From assembly GCF_000620845.1 (NCBI RefSeq), contig NZ_KK211189.1:1989878-2053877 (forward strand): a stretch of DNA of 64,000 bases, in the 5' to 3' direction. This DNA is from Exiguobacterium marinum DSM 16307 (GTDB lineage: Bacteria > Bacillota > Bacilli > Exiguobacteriales > Exiguobacteriaceae). The position numbers and the translations under genes were made by a program. Below are positions 1 to 10,122 of this stretch, one piece after another (position 1 is the stretch's first letter; every line of letters begins with the position of its first letter). The notes under the pieces are model-generated. The model was not told the origin of the DNA. It did not search any database and worked only from the letters and a program-made list of their open reading frames with translations.

Positions 1-1145
1 TCCCGGTAATCCTCGACACGGCGACTGATTCGTTCCATCGTATCATGTCCGAACGTCTCACACACTTCCTTCGCGATTTCAAACGCGATGACCGCCTCGA
101 CGACGAGGGATGCTGCAGGTACAGCACACGAGTCACTCCGTTCAATTTGAGCAAGGAATGCCTCTTTTGTATCAATATCGACGGATTGAAGCGGTTTGTA
201 GAGCGTCGGAATCGGTTTCATGACCGCTGAACAGACAATCGGCATACCCGTTGTCATCCCGCCTTCGAATCCGCCGAGGTGATTACTGAGTCGGGTATAC
301 CCCTCATCTCCATAAGCAATCGGGTCCATTACTTCCGAACCAGGCCGATACGCCATCTCGAATCCGTCCCCAAATTCGACACCTTTGAAAGCATTGACAC
401 TCATGACAGCTTGCGCGATTTTCGCATCCAGTTTTCGATCGTATTGTACGTAAGAGCCTAGACCAGGAACGACACCGTGCACTTCGGTACAGACGATTCC
501 GCCAATCGAGTCCCCATTCGCTTTCGCTTCATCGATTCGTTGCATCATTCTTTCTGCAGCTTTCGTATCAAATGTACGTACAGGTGATGCGTCGATAATC
601 TCCAAAGTTTCTTCTAACGAATCGAACGTCTGCATGTCTGCCTTCTCCCCACCAATCACTTTTACATAGCTAAAGAGTGACATCCCAACTTGTTGAAGCA
701 GTTGCTTACAAAAAGCCCCGACTGCGACACGGGCTGCCGTTTCTCGCGCACTCGAGCGTTCTAAAACATCTCGCAAGTCTCGATGGTCATACTTTAATCC
801 ACCAACTAGGTCCGCATGTCCAGGTCTCGGTCGTGAGACGCGACGCTTCACCTCGATGTCGCCTTCAATCGATTCTGCTTGCATCACATGTTTCCAGTGC
901 GTATGATCTTTATTTTCAATCCAAAAAGTGATTGGGGCACCGGTTGTCTTCCCATGTCGAATACCAGAACGAACCTCCACTTGATCAGACTCGATTTGCA
1001 TGCGACGTCCTCGCCCATATCCGGACTGCCGCTTCTTCAATTCAAGATTCATCTGATCAATGTCTACGACAAGTCCTGCAGGTGCACCTTCTACGATGAC
1101 CGTCAGTCCCGGACCATGTGATTCACCAGCTGTCAAATAACGCAT
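1..1145 (-). CDS. aroC: Chorismate synthase (partial, C-terminus off the window)
   Basis: Catalyses the last common step of aromatic biosynthesis, 5-enolpyruvylshikimate-3-phosphate to chorismate, using reduced FMN. The reading frame opens with [20 protein letters not shown], the conserved N-terminus of the family, and contains the later signatures [19 protein letters not shown] and [11 protein letters not shown]. About 381 codons are visible and the frame is still open at base 1, so the last few residues and the stop are missing. The ATG at 1143-1145 follows a GAGGTG Shine-Dalgarno and lies 9 bases after the cheR stop. In B. subtilis the orthologue (aroF) also follows cheR and opens an aromatic operon; here the continuation lies outside the window. 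Confidence 0.97.
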   Translation of the reverse strand, partial: MRYLTAGESHGPGLTVIVEGAPAGLVVDIDQMNLELKKRQSGYGRGRRMQIESDQVEVRSGIRHGKTTGAPITFWIENKDHTHWKHVMQAESIEGDIEVKRRVSRPRPGHADLVGGLKYDHRDLRDVLERSSARETAARVAVGAFCKQLLQQVGMSLFSYVKVIGGEKADMQTFDSLEETLEIIDASPVRTFDTKAAERMMQRIDEAKANGDSIGGIVCTEVHGVVPGLGSYVQYDRKLDAKIAQAVMSVNAFKGVEFGDGFEMAYRPGSEVMDPIAYGDEGYTRLSNHLGGFEGGMTTGMPIVCSAVMKPIPTLYKPLQSVDIDTKEAFLAQIERSDSCAVPAASLVVEAVIAFEIAKEVCETFGHDTMERISRRVEDYR

Positions 1146-1154
1146 CCGTTCACC

Positions 1155-1934
1155 TCATCCATCTATTTTTTCGTAAAAGAAACTTTGTTTCATCGCATAG
1201 CCATAACGCTTTGGCTGGAAAATTTGTTCGGTTCCACCGACAAATAACATCCCACCAGGACGTAACGCCCGTTGAAACGACGAATATACTTTTCCTTTCG
1301 CATCTTCTGTGAAGTAAATCAATACATTTCGACAGACGATCAAGTCGAAGTTTCGTTCATATACATCCGCTAATAGGTTATGTTTTTTGAACGTAACCAG
1401 TTGCTTAATTTCGTCTGAGATGAAATAGTCCTCCCCACGACGCGTAAAGTAACGCTTTTGAAACTCAACGGGTAAGTCAATCAGTGCCCGTTCATGATAC
1501 TTTCCTTGTTTCGCCTTTTCGATGACGACATCATCTAAATCTGTAGCCATGATTGAAAATTGAGATGGAGCCAAATGTTTTGACAGTAACATGGCGAGCG
1601 AGTAGGGCTCTTCTCCTGTCGAACAGGCAGCACTCCACACGCGAAGCTTCCCTTTACTCGAACGGATCAAATAAGGCAGAATATCCTCTTCTAGCTGTTG
1701 CCACCGAATCGGGTTACGGTAAAATTCACTCACATTGATCGTCATCCGGTCAAGAAATTCCTCGTATAACTGACGATCCATATCCATCGCCTTCAAATAT
1801 TCAAGGAACGATGCATACCCTTTCTTTTCACGCAAGGCGACCATTCGACGCTTCATCTGCGCCTCTTTATATAAATTCAAGTCAATACCAGACTTGATAT
1901 AAAACTTTTTTACGAAGATGGCATAATCATTCAT
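1155..1934 (-). CDS. cheR: Chemotaxis protein methyltransferase CheR
   Basis: S-adenosylmethionine-dependent methyltransferase that methylates glutamates on chemoreceptors and works against CheB/CheC/CheD during adaptation. The protein has the all-alpha N-terminal CheR domain (about residues 5-60) and a Rossmann methyltransferase domain with WSAACSTGEEPYSLAM as the SAM-binding motif, plus ICRNVLIYF in the core. Start chosen at the ATG giving MNDYAIF (259 aa), which matches B. subtilis CheR. A TTG 18 bases upstream is the alternative, with a GAGG about 14 bases before it. As in B. subtilis, the gene stands apart from the main che operon (63 kb end of this window), between ndk and aroC. Confidence 0.95.
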   Translation of the reverse strand: MNDYAIFVKKFYIKSGIDLNLYKEAQMKRRMVALREKKGYASFLEYLKAMDMDRQLYEEFLDRMTINVSEFYRNPIRWQQLEEDILPYLIRSSKGKLRVWSAACSTGEEPYSLAMLLSKHLAPSQFSIMATDLDDVVIEKAKQGKYHERALIDLPVEFQKRYFTRRGEDYFISDEIKQLVTFKKHNLLADVYERNFDLIVCRNVLIYFTEDAKGKVYSSFQRALRPGGMLFVGGTEQIFQPKRYGYAMKQSFFYEKIDG

Positions 1935-1999
1935 CACCAATTTCAACCTCAATTCTTTCTCATTTCCTCATTCTTCTGAACATAGGCATTTCAAGGGAA

Positions 2000-2030
2000 T
2001 CAAAAAGGGACAGGTTTCCCCGTCCCTCGA
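2000..2030 (-). terminator. Intrinsic terminator after ndk
   Basis: On the minus strand a 9-bp stem (AGGGACGGG with CCTGTCCCT, one G-U pair) closed by a GAAA tetraloop is followed by five T. It ends the ndk transcript just before cheR. Confidence 0.8.
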
Positions 2031-2034
2031 AAAG

Positions 2035-2454
2035 TCATGAAACGTGTGAGGCGATTTCAGCGAACCAAAGTGCAAGTTCGCGCTCTGCGCTTGCCACACT
2101 ATCAGAACCATGAATCACGTTTTGTGACATCGTCGATGCAAAATCGCCGCGAATTGTTCCTGGTTGCGCATCAAGTGGCTTCGTCTTGCCAATCATAAGA
2201 CGAGAGACCGCTACGATGTCTTCACCTTCCCATTCCATCGCAACGACCGGACCAGAAGTCAAAAACTCTACCAATTCACCGAAGAATGGTTTTTCTTTAT
2301 GCTCTGCATAGTGTGCCTCCGCGACCTCAACTGACGGTGTCACCATTTTGAGACGGTTCAACGTATATCCTTTGTTTTCAAAGCGTGAGACGATTTCCCC
2401 AATCAATCCACGTTTTACCCCATCCGGTTTAACCATTAAAAATGTCTTTTCCAT
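2035..2454 (-). CDS. ndk: Nucleoside diphosphate kinase
   Basis: Balances NTP and dNTP pools by transferring the gamma-phosphate through a phosphohistidine. The catalytic histidine is visible in NVIHGSDS, and the N-terminal [19 protein letters not shown] is the family signature. At 139 aa it is slightly shorter than most bacterial Ndk (140-150), which is normal. A GGGGGAT/GGGGA-type Shine-Dalgarno precedes the ATG. It sits between hepT and cheR exactly as in B. subtilis. The 91-base gap to hepT holds a TGTAC-rich inverted repeat, described in the findings. Confidence 0.97.
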   Translation of the reverse strand: MEKTFLMVKPDGVKRGLIGEIVSRFENKGYTLNRLKMVTPSVEVAEAHYAEHKEKPFFGELVEFLTSGPVVAMEWEGEDIVAVSRLMIGKTKPLDAQPGTIRGDFASTMSQNVIHGSDSVASAERELALWFAEIASHVS

Positions 2455-2545
2455 TCCCCAAATCCCCCTAAGTCAATAAGTGTGTACGATGTACGTTTTT
2501 AGTGTACATGGTCTTTCACATTTTTGAAAGGGGTTCCATGGGAGT

Positions 2546-3508
2546 TTACCATTTACGCTTTCCAATATATTGTGCAATTTCAATCAACGATCGCTTATCA
2601 GGGACATCTGGCAACCCTTCTAACCGGCTGATGGCACGATTGACATATCGGTCAATCGTGTGTTGACTTCGTTCTAGCGTTCCATTTTGTTGCACTTCCC
2701 GTACGAGAGACTTCGTCACTTCCGAATCCGTTGACGCGTTCACCCGGCGAAGACGATCATAAAAACCTGGGTCTTCAGAAGAATAAAGGAGTGGCAAAGT
2801 CTTATGACCGTGTTTTAAATCTTCACCGACTGGTTTGCCGAGTTGAAAGCTTTTCGCCGTAAAATCCAACAAGTCGTCCGTCATTTGAAACGCCATGCCG
2901 ATATCATATCCGAACAGGCTCAACTGTTTCACCACTTGAGGAGATGCTCCTGAAATGACGGCGCCAGCCGCACAACTCGTTTCAATCAAAAGAGCAGTCT
3001 TTCGTGCAATTCGATCTAAATATCGCTTTGGTGATTGTGCCCATTCGTATTGATCTTGGATTTGATTGATTTCACCTACACAAATACGTTCCATCGTATC
3101 TGCCATAATTCGCATCACTTGCGGTGACTCAATTTCGGATACGAGACGAATCGCCTCTCCAAATAACGTATTCCCTGTATACATCGCCACTGTTTCATCA
3201 TATCGCTCCATTACGGTCGGTTTTCCGCGACGGAGCATCGCATCATCGATGACGTCGTCATGGACGAGTGATGCCATATGAATCAACTCAAGACTTGAGG
3301 CAACTTTCGTCAAACGGATATCTTTCGTCTCACCGAACCCTGCGCTCAATAGGACGAAGGCTGGTCGGATGCGTTTGCCACCCGCATCGAGGAGTTGGCG
3401 CGATGCTGATTCAATGACGGGGTGGTCCGTCCTGACTCGAGTAGATAAAAATTGATCGATTTGATCAATCTCTCGGTTCATATGACGATAAAGTCGCTTC
3501 AAAGACAT
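2546..3508 (-). CDS. hepT: Heptaprenyl diphosphate synthase component II
   Basis: Catalytic subunit of the two-component trans-prenyltransferase that builds the menaquinone side chain from farnesyl diphosphate and isopentenyl diphosphate. Both aspartate-rich motifs are present: DDVID (in LVHDDVIDDAMLRRGKPT) and DDLLD (in AFQMTDDLLDFT), with GGKRIRPAFVLL near the N-terminus. The length (320 aa) is standard. It begins 3 bases after menG and is probably translationally linked to it. The regulatory partner is HepS, two genes upstream. Confidence 0.95.
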   Translation of the reverse strand: MSLKRLYRHMNREIDQIDQFLSTRVRTDHPVIESASRQLLDAGGKRIRPAFVLLSAGFGETKDIRLTKVASSLELIHMASLVHDDVIDDAMLRRGKPTVMERYDETVAMYTGNTLFGEAIRLVSEIESPQVMRIMADTMERICVGEINQIQDQYEWAQSPKRYLDRIARKTALLIETSCAAGAVISGASPQVVKQLSLFGYDIGMAFQMTDDLLDFTAKSFQLGKPVGEDLKHGHKTLPLLYSSEDPGFYDRLRRVNASTDSEVTKSLVREVQQNGTLERSQHTIDRYVNRAISRLEGLPDVPDKRSLIEIAQYIGKRKW

Positions 3509-3511
3509 GTT

Positions 3512-4213
3512 TCACCACTTCTTTCCTAGATGCATGGCACATGCACCTCCGGAGAATGTCTTCACTTCGACTTGTTCAAACCCGGCCTCTTCGAACATGC
3601 GTTTGAGCTTCAAACGATCCGGAAATTGGTCGGTCGATTCTTGGAGCCACTTATACTGATCATATGACCCGGCAAACATTTTACCGAATAACGGCATGAC
3701 CGTCCCAAAATAAAATCGATACAATTCTTTAAAGACCGGTGCTGTCGGTTGGCTTGTCTCAAGACAGACGACCGTCCCTCCCGGTTTCAAGACCCGATGC
3801 ATTTCATGCAATACCGTCATGTAATCCGGAACGTTCCGCAGTCCAAATCCGATCGTGACGTAATCAAATGAGTGATCTCCAAATGGCAGTGCCATCGCAT
3901 TGCCGTGAAGTAACTCGATGTTCGACCATGATTTCACCTTTTCTTCTCCAACTTTTAGCATGTTTTCTGAAAAGTCGAGACCTTTGACGACACCCGTATT
4001 TCCGGCAGCGTTCGCCAATTGAATCGTCCAGTCGGCTGTCCCGCAACAAACATCTAGACATTTAGCCCCCGGAAAGACGTTCATTTTTTTCATCGTTGTC
4101 CGTCGCCACCATTTATGAAGTCGGAAGCTGATAATCGAGTTCATCGTATCGTAGCTAGGAGAAATGGACTGAAATACTTCGTATACTTTTTGCTCTTTTT
4201 CTATCGGTTGCAA
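3512..4213 (-). CDS. menG: Demethylmenaquinone methyltransferase
   Basis: UbiE/COQ5 family SAM-dependent methyltransferase that makes menaquinone from demethylmenaquinone. Motif I is [10 protein letters not shown], and the family signatures [18 protein letters not shown] and FGLRNVPDY are present. 233 aa, normal length. The start is a TTG: AAGGATG lies about 8 bases upstream and there is no suitable in-frame ATG, and the protein then begins MQPIEKEQ, fitting homologues. Placed between hepS and hepT, so side-chain synthesis and ring methylation of menaquinone are encoded together. Confidence 0.95.
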   Translation of the reverse strand: MQPIEKEQKVYEVFQSISPSYDTMNSIISFRLHKWWRRTTMKKMNVFPGAKCLDVCCGTADWTIQLANAAGNTGVVKGLDFSENMLKVGEEKVKSWSNIELLHGNAMALPFGDHSFDYVTIGFGLRNVPDYMTVLHEMHRVLKPGGTVVCLETSQPTAPVFKELYRFYFGTVMPLFGKMFAGSYDQYKWLQESTDQFPDRLKLKRMFEEAGFEQVEVKTFSGGACAMHLGKKW

Positions 4214-4233
4214 CGTGTAACATCCTTTCCGTT

Positions 4234-4806
4234 CTAAGCGACCGCATATGCGAGCAACGTCGTCAGTTGCTCTTTTTGGTCTTGCCTGAGGGTTGTCGCT
4301 TTCTTTTCAATCACTTGTTTCCCACTCGTTGTTAAATAAGGTTGTTTAATCAATTCGGAAAGTGTTTGAATCAATCCGATGTTTGCTTCAAGCCAAACAG
4401 TCATCGAGGCGTTCTTCTCGAGCAACAAGGTACACTTCGCCGCATTGACGCGCTGTACGGACTGCCCAAACCGGTCACCATATGACGATGGAAAGTCTGT
4501 CAAGATTTTATAAAACTGAGCCGAAGCAAAGTCGCCAGCGAGCACTTTTAATTGGCGGGCTAGAGACCCTCTCGGACTACTGTTCACTTGATCGTGTAAT
4601 TCGAGCGCTTGATGTGCAAAATAGGTTGCCATCACGAGTTGTCGATGCTCAATCGATTCCAAATCAATCATCTCGACCATCCAACGAAGCAACAGCATGT
4701 CGATGGCTGGTACCACCTCGTGTTTCGTCAAATAGGGATGATTCATACGTGTTTCGATTTGACGAGCAAGGTCTGTGACAACAAATTCATTTGTCAACTT
4801 TTCCAT
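4234..4806 (-). CDS. hepS: Heptaprenyl diphosphate synthase component I
   Basis: Non-catalytic subunit of heptaprenyl diphosphate synthase, which helps set product chain length together with HepT. This subunit diverges fast. The assignment rests on size (190 aa), an all-helical sequence with [14 protein letters not shown] in the middle, and position directly upstream of menG-hepT as in B. subtilis. The start is placed at MEKLTNEF, preceded by GGGGGAT. A longer frame begins 16 codons earlier but lacks a ribosome binding site. B. subtilis has mtrA and mtrB between hbs and hepS; neither is present here. Confidence 0.85.
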   Translation of the reverse strand: MEKLTNEFVVTDLARQIETRMNHPYLTKHEVVPAIDMLLLRWMVEMIDLESIEHRQLVMATYFAHQALELHDQVNSSPRGSLARQLKVLAGDFASAQFYKILTDFPSSYGDRFGQSVQRVNAAKCTLLLEKNASMTVWLEANIGLIQTLSELIKQPYLTTSGKQVIEKKATTLRQDQKEQLTTLLAYAVA

Positions 4807-4894
4807 GCTATCCCCCCTCGCCCACTTCATTGTCATTCTGACATAGTATAGCACATTTTTGTCACATTCACGTCATTCGAACTCGCAAACACAA

Positions 4895-4919
4895 CAAAAA
4901 AGCCGCCTATCGGCGACTT
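4895..4919 (-). terminator. Intrinsic terminator of hbs
   Basis: Minus-strand hairpin AAGTCGCC-GATA-GGCGGCTT (8 bp, one G-U pair) followed by a T run. It is 12 bases past the hbs stop codon. Confidence 0.85.
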
Positions 4920-4931
4920 ATGTATTGCAGA

Positions 4932-5204
4932 TTACTTGACCGCATCTTTGAGCGCTTTACCTGCTTTAAATGCAGGAACTTTACTCGCTGGGATTTCGAT
5001 ATCTTCTTTTGTACGTGGGTTACGACCTTTACGGGCAGCACGCTCACGAACTTCAAAAGTACCAAAACCGATCAATTGAATTTTCTCACCGTTTTGGAGT
5101 GCTTCAGTGATTGATTCAAACGTAGCTTCTACGATTTTCGTTGCTTCTTTTTTAGAAACATCGGCTTTCTCAGTAACAGCTTGGATCAATTCAGTTTTGT
5201 TCAT
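4932..5204 (-). CDS. hbs: DNA-binding protein HU
   Basis: Small nucleoid-associated protein that binds and bends DNA as a dimer without sequence specificity. About 90 aa, with the HU signature [20 protein letters not shown], the proline-tipped DNA-binding arm, and the N-terminal [10 protein letters not shown]. The frame reads GTG-ATG at the start. The ATG at 5202-5204 is preferred, 9 bases after AGGAGG; the GTG one codon earlier is possible. It has its own promoter and terminator, so it is monocistronic and probably strongly expressed. Confidence 0.97.
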   Translation of the reverse strand: MNKTELIQAVTEKADVSKKEATKIVEATFESITEALQNGEKIQLIGFGTFEVRERAARKGRNPRTKEDIEIPASKVPAFKAGKALKDAVK

Positions 5205-5242
5205 CACGATTCACCTCCTCTCACAGGGAGTTTACGGGATTA

Positions 5243-5271
5243 ATCATATCGTACAAACGTTGATATGACAA
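5243..5271 (-). promoter_or_regulatory. Sigma-A promoter of hbs
   Basis: Minus strand TTGTCA, 17-base spacer, TATGAT, about 40 bases upstream of the hbs start. Five of six bases match at each box. Confidence 0.75.
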
Positions 5272-5313
5272 CATTTTTTGCATGATTTCATGACATTCAC
5301 TATCAAAACAAGC

Positions 5314-6024
5314 TCAATTGTTTAAAAAAACGACTTCTCCTTGTTCATCTATTGTATAACCTTGAGAATAAGCTGGGGCAAATGGAGCATCTATATAGAG
5401 CAAATAACGAATATCATCACCGATTTTTGGCGACTCATCCGTCTTTTGAAGCGCTTCTTCCACATCTTTTCGATAGTCTACAAAAAGTTGTCCCGTGCCA
5501 TCTACATAGATTGGAAGCTCCCGATCAGAGTAAGGGCTTGGAATGACCGGTTCCTCCGTGATAAAGATTTTATCGTAGTCTAGTGTGAACTGATTCTTGC
5601 CGAGTGATCCATCGAACGGAAATTTCCCCTCTTTTGCTCGGAAAGCATTGATGTTTGTTTGAAGTTGCTGTAACCGCTCCGAGACACGTAAATCAATTAA
5701 TTTCACAGTCGGTTCAGTCTCGACGTCAACGAGAATATATTGGAATAATCCACCACCCTCGAAACTGTTCGCCGGCGGGTCAGACAAGTACCCAGGGACG
5801 AGACGTGAAAATTCGATTGGGTAACGCTCCATAAGAGGCGTTTCCGCCGGTTTCGTCTTAATCGGCAACACGCCGGATTGTTCACGATACGCATCGACCG
5901 CACTTTGTACGGTAGTTAATTGATTTTCATACGGAACATTATTCGTCCGTTCCGATTCAGGAAACATACAACCTGCCAACAGAGTCGTCAGTACCAAACT
6001 GACAGCGATGATCATCTTTTTCAT
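5314..6024 (-). CDS. yphF: YphF-like lipoprotein of unknown function
   Basis: 236-aa predicted lipoprotein. The start at MKKMIIAVSLVLTTLLAGC gives a short signal peptide ending in the lipobox LAGC, so the mature protein would be lipid-anchored outside the membrane. The rest is acidic and soluble with no motif I recognise. The longer open frame upstream runs through yphE in another frame and is not used. Position between yphE and hbs matches B. subtilis yphF, where spoIVA lies between yphF and hbs; spoIVA is missing here. Function unknown. Confidence 0.8.
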   Translation of the reverse strand: MKKMIIAVSLVLTTLLAGCMFPESERTNNVPYENQLTTVQSAVDAYREQSGVLPIKTKPAETPLMERYPIEFSRLVPGYLSDPPANSFEGGGLFQYILVDVETEPTVKLIDLRVSERLQQLQTNINAFRAKEGKFPFDGSLGKNQFTLDYDKIFITEEPVIPSPYSDRELPIYVDGTGQLFVDYRKDVEEALQKTDESPKIGDDIRYLLYIDAPFAPAYSQGYTIDEQGEVVFLNN

Positions 6025-6029
6025 AACGT

Positions 6030-6230
6030 TTATCCTCCCGTCGGTCCTGAGACGACGACAAAAATCATAATAACAGTCCCAAACAAGAAAATGATGAACG
6101 CGATTATTCTTACAAGAGTCGCAAACCAACCGGTCAGTTTCGTATGACTGATGGCGACCATTAATGCAGCAACGGCAAAAGCACCGATCCCTGCAAATGA
6201 AATCCACATTTTGATGAGTGACGGTGTCAC
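6030..6230 (-). CDS. yphE: YphE-like small membrane protein (DUF2768)
   Basis: 66-aa protein with two hydrophobic segments (WISFAGIGAFAVAALMVAI and LVRIIAFIIFLFGTVIMIFVV) and almost no soluble part. The start is a GTG at 6228-6230 (MTPSLIKMWISF), 6-7 bases after GGGGGA. A longer in-frame extension upstream has no ribosome binding site. It lies between gpsA and yphF as in B. subtilis, which is the main ground for the name. Function unknown. Its stop is 5 bases from the yphF start, so the two are probably co-transcribed. Confidence 0.75.
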   Translation of the reverse strand: MTPSLIKMWISFAGIGAFAVAALMVAISHTKLTGWFATLVRIIAFIIFLFGTVIMIFVVVSGPTGG

Positions 6231-6276
6231 GTCTATCCCCCTACTTTCTCTATGTTCTCCAGACTTCAAGTTTAGC

Positions 6277-6315
6277 AAAAAAAAGCGAGGAACTGAACGA
6301 AAACGTCAGCCCCTC
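6277..6315 (-). terminator. Intrinsic terminator of gpsA
   Basis: Minus-strand stem of GAGGGGCTGA with TCAGTTCCTC (two G-U pairs) followed by GC and eight T. It lies 12 bases past the gpsA stop and 46 bases before the yphE start. Confidence 0.75.
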
Positions 6316-6327
6316 TTCAAACCATTC

Positions 6328-7353
6328 TTATTCTTCGAAATGAAAGACTTGTTCCATCTCGTGCTTTTGTGGTCGTCTCATTAGTTTTTTCACTTCATCA
6401 TGAGGGCTCTTGCCTTCGAACAACACATTATAAAGTGCTTCCGTGATCGGCATCTCGACACCTGCATCTTTCGCAAGAAAGTGAGCCGCCTCACAAGCCC
6501 GAACACCTTCGACGACCATTCCCATATTGCCTAGAACGTCTTCAAGCTTCTCACCGCGTCCAATCGCATTTCCCGCTCGCCAGTTTCGACTATGTTGTGA
6601 CGTTGCTGTCACAATCAAGTCTCCGATTCCAGTGAGGCCCGAGAAAGAAGCAGGGTTCGCACCGAGTTTCACGCCAAGCCTTGCAATTTCAACAATCCCA
6701 CGGGTCATGAGGGCTGCTTTCGCATTATCCCCATAGCCAAGTCCGTCTGTCATTCCGGCAGCGAGGGCGATGATATTTTTGAGCGCTCCGCCATATTCAG
6801 CACCAACGACGTCTGAGTTCAAGTACACACGGAACTGATCGTTTGTGAGCAACTCCTGCACTTCGTCCGCGACATCGAGGTCCTCACAGGCGATCGTGAT
6901 GGTCGTCGGTTTTCGAACCGCGACCTCCTCCGCATGTGTCGGACCTGTCAATACGCCGATTGCCCGGCGTTTCGATGGTTCGATTTCTTCTGCGATGATT
7001 TCTGAGAGACGCTTATGCGTCTTCGGTTCAATCCCCTTCGCGGCATGGACAATCGTGACAGGCTTCGTCAACAGCGAGTTTAGCTCTTTTGAGACCGGAC
7101 GAATTGCCGAACTCGGGACGACAAGAAAGACGATGCTACGATCGTCGAGCGCTTCTTTCATATCCGTCGTCGCACGAATCGATTCCGGTAATGGCGCATC
7201 TTTCAAATAAAACGAGTTGGTGTGCGACGAGTTGATCTCATCGACATGTTCCTGTTCACGTCCATAGAGCAGGACATCGTGTCCATTATCCGCTAAGACG
7301 AGCGAGATGGCCGTTCCCCAGCTTCCCGCTCCTATGACAGCTACGTTTGCCAT
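6328..7353 (-). CDS. gpsA: Glycerol-3-phosphate dehydrogenase [NAD(P)+]
   Basis: Makes sn-glycerol 3-phosphate from dihydroxyacetone phosphate for phospholipid synthesis. The N-terminal dinucleotide fold is marked by VIGAGSWGTA; the C-terminal catalytic domain has the lysine motif GALKNIIALAAGMTDGLGYGDN. 341 aa, as usual. Start taken at the ATG of MANVAVIG, 6 bases after GGGGGTG; a GTG three codons earlier overlaps that Shine-Dalgarno. It follows der by 17 bases. The phospholipid link with plsC, three genes upstream, is plausible. Confidence 0.96.
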   Translation of the reverse strand: MANVAVIGAGSWGTAISLVLADNGHDVLLYGREQEHVDEINSSHTNSFYLKDAPLPESIRATTDMKEALDDRSIVFLVVPSSAIRPVSKELNSLLTKPVTIVHAAKGIEPKTHKRLSEIIAEEIEPSKRRAIGVLTGPTHAEEVAVRKPTTITIACEDLDVADEVQELLTNDQFRVYLNSDVVGAEYGGALKNIIALAAGMTDGLGYGDNAKAALMTRGIVEIARLGVKLGANPASFSGLTGIGDLIVTATSQHSRNWRAGNAIGRGEKLEDVLGNMGMVVEGVRACEAAHFLAKDAGVEMPITEALYNVLFEGKSPHDEVKKLMRRPQKHEMEQVFHFEE

Positions 7354-7370
7354 AAGTGGCACCCCCGTTA

Positions 7371-8681
<1,311 letters not shown>

Positions 8682-8777
8682 AACAACACCTCACTAACTT
8701 TCTATCAAAATTTCATCATTTCATCATTTCGAAACGCAACTTACCTATCATATCACAGGCAAAATTAAGTGACCATA

Positions 8778-8807
8778 CAAAAAGAAGCGGGAGTATGACT
8801 CCCGCTT
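8778..8807 (-). terminator. Intrinsic terminator of the S1-domain gene
   Basis: Perfect 10-bp stem AAGCGGGAGT/ACTCCCGCTT with a 3-base loop, followed on the minus strand by C and five T. 11 bases past the stop. Confidence 0.9.
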
Positions 8808-8818
8808 GAACGATCATC

Positions 8819-9967
8819 TTATTTTGAGTCGTCCGAAGAGTCATCCCCTGTCAATTCAGAAACAGAGAATCCTCCTTGGTCGCTATATTCATCGAGCAAC
8901 GCTTGGTCATCATCTTGACGAGTCGGTTCAGATGATTCGAGTGCACGCATCGACAATGAGATTTTCTTATCGTCAAGATGAACGTCCAACACTTTCACTT
9001 TCACTTCCTGGCCTTCTGACAATACTTCAGATGGCGTTGCGATGTGACGATTCGCAATTTGTGAGATATGAAGGAGTCCTTCCACTTGCGGCGCGACTTC
9101 AACGAACGCACCGAACGTTACGAGACGTTTGACCGTTCCTTCAATCACGTCCCCTGGTTGGATTTTCCCTTCGATGGTTTCCCACGGGCCTGGTTGCGTT
9201 TCTTTAATCGAAAGTTTCACTTTTTCATTATCTAAATCGAGTCCGAGAACTTTCACTTTGACACGATCGCCTTCTGTTACGACATCGCTCGGCTTCTCGA
9301 CACGGCTATGAGCCATTTCAGAGATGTGAACGAGACCGTCCACGCCACCGATATCGACGAACGCACCGAAATCTGTCAATCGTTGAACCGTTCCTTCGAT
9401 TACTTGACCAACTTCAAGCGATTCGAGCGTTTCCGATTTCTTCGCGCTCATTTCTGCTTCGACAACTGCTTTATGTGACAAGATGACGCGATTTTTTTCG
9501 CGGTCAATCTCGACGACTTTTACGGTAATTGGATTGTTCAAGTATGACGAGAAGTCTTCAACGAAGTGACTTTCGACAAGGGATGCAGGGATAAACCCAC
9601 GAATTCCGATATCGACGACAAGGCCACCTTTGACCTTATCTTTTACCATCACTTCAAACACTTCACCCGATTCGAATTTTTCGACGATTCGATCCCAAGC
9701 TGCTTCGGCATCGACGTCCTTTTTCGAAACGACCACTTCTTCGTCCGTGACTTTTTTTACTTTGACACGAATCTCGTCGTTCACTTGGAGTGATTCGTTT
9801 AAATCGTCTAGATGCATGCTTGATACTTCGCTAATTGGCAAAATCGCTTCGGTTTTATAACCGATATCGATCAGCGCTTGCTTATCCTCGATTTTGACGA
9901 CTGTTCCGGTCACAATCTGACCACGATTAATTTCAAAATCAGGCATATCTTTCATTTCTTCGACCAT
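8819..9967 (-). CDS. rpsA: S1 RNA-binding domain protein (YpfD / ribosomal S1-like)
   Basis: 382-aa protein built from four S1 OB-fold repeats, at about residues 15-85, 100-170, 190-260 and 275-345. The signatures LTDFGAFVDIGGVDGLVHISEM and LVTFGAFVEVAPQVEGLLHI mark repeats 3 and 4. Low-GC Gram-positives carry this short form rather than the six-repeat E. coli S1; its role in translation initiation is not settled. The C-terminal tail is acidic and serine-rich. GGGGGT lies 8 bases before the ATG. Follows cmk-plsC, as cmk-rpsA linkage does widely in bacteria. Confidence 0.9.
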   Translation of the reverse strand: MVEEMKDMPDFEINRGQIVTGTVVKIEDKQALIDIGYKTEAILPISEVSSMHLDDLNESLQVNDEIRVKVKKVTDEEVVVSKKDVDAEAAWDRIVEKFESGEVFEVMVKDKVKGGLVVDIGIRGFIPASLVESHFVEDFSSYLNNPITVKVVEIDREKNRVILSHKAVVEAEMSAKKSETLESLEVGQVIEGTVQRLTDFGAFVDIGGVDGLVHISEMAHSRVEKPSDVVTEGDRVKVKVLGLDLDNEKVKLSIKETQPGPWETIEGKIQPGDVIEGTVKRLVTFGAFVEVAPQVEGLLHISQIANRHIATPSEVLSEGQEVKVKVLDVHLDDKKISLSMRALESSEPTRQDDDQALLDEYSDQGGFSVSELTGDDSSDDSK

Positions 9968-9994
9968 TCCAACACTACCCCCTCACGATGAGTA

Positions 9995-10018
9995 CAAAAA
10001 GGAGCGCCATAAGGCGCT
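9995..10018 (-). terminator. Terminator-like hairpin 28 bp upstream of the S1-domain gene
   Basis: Minus strand AGCGCC-TTAT-GGCGCT, then CC and five T. It can end the plsC transcript. Only 28 bases separate the T run from the rpsA start, too few for a promoter, so an rpsA transcript started upstream would carry this hairpin in its leader. A candidate TTGACA (10055-10060, minus strand) lies just upstream, without a well-spaced -10. Confidence 0.75.
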
Positions 10019-10122
10019 TACACCTAGTATAAATCTCTTATAATTCCGAGAATTTGTCAAGGCGTTATGAAGATTGTACCTCTATTGAAAGAAGTTTAAA
10101 CCTCAATTCCGTAATCCTTTCC

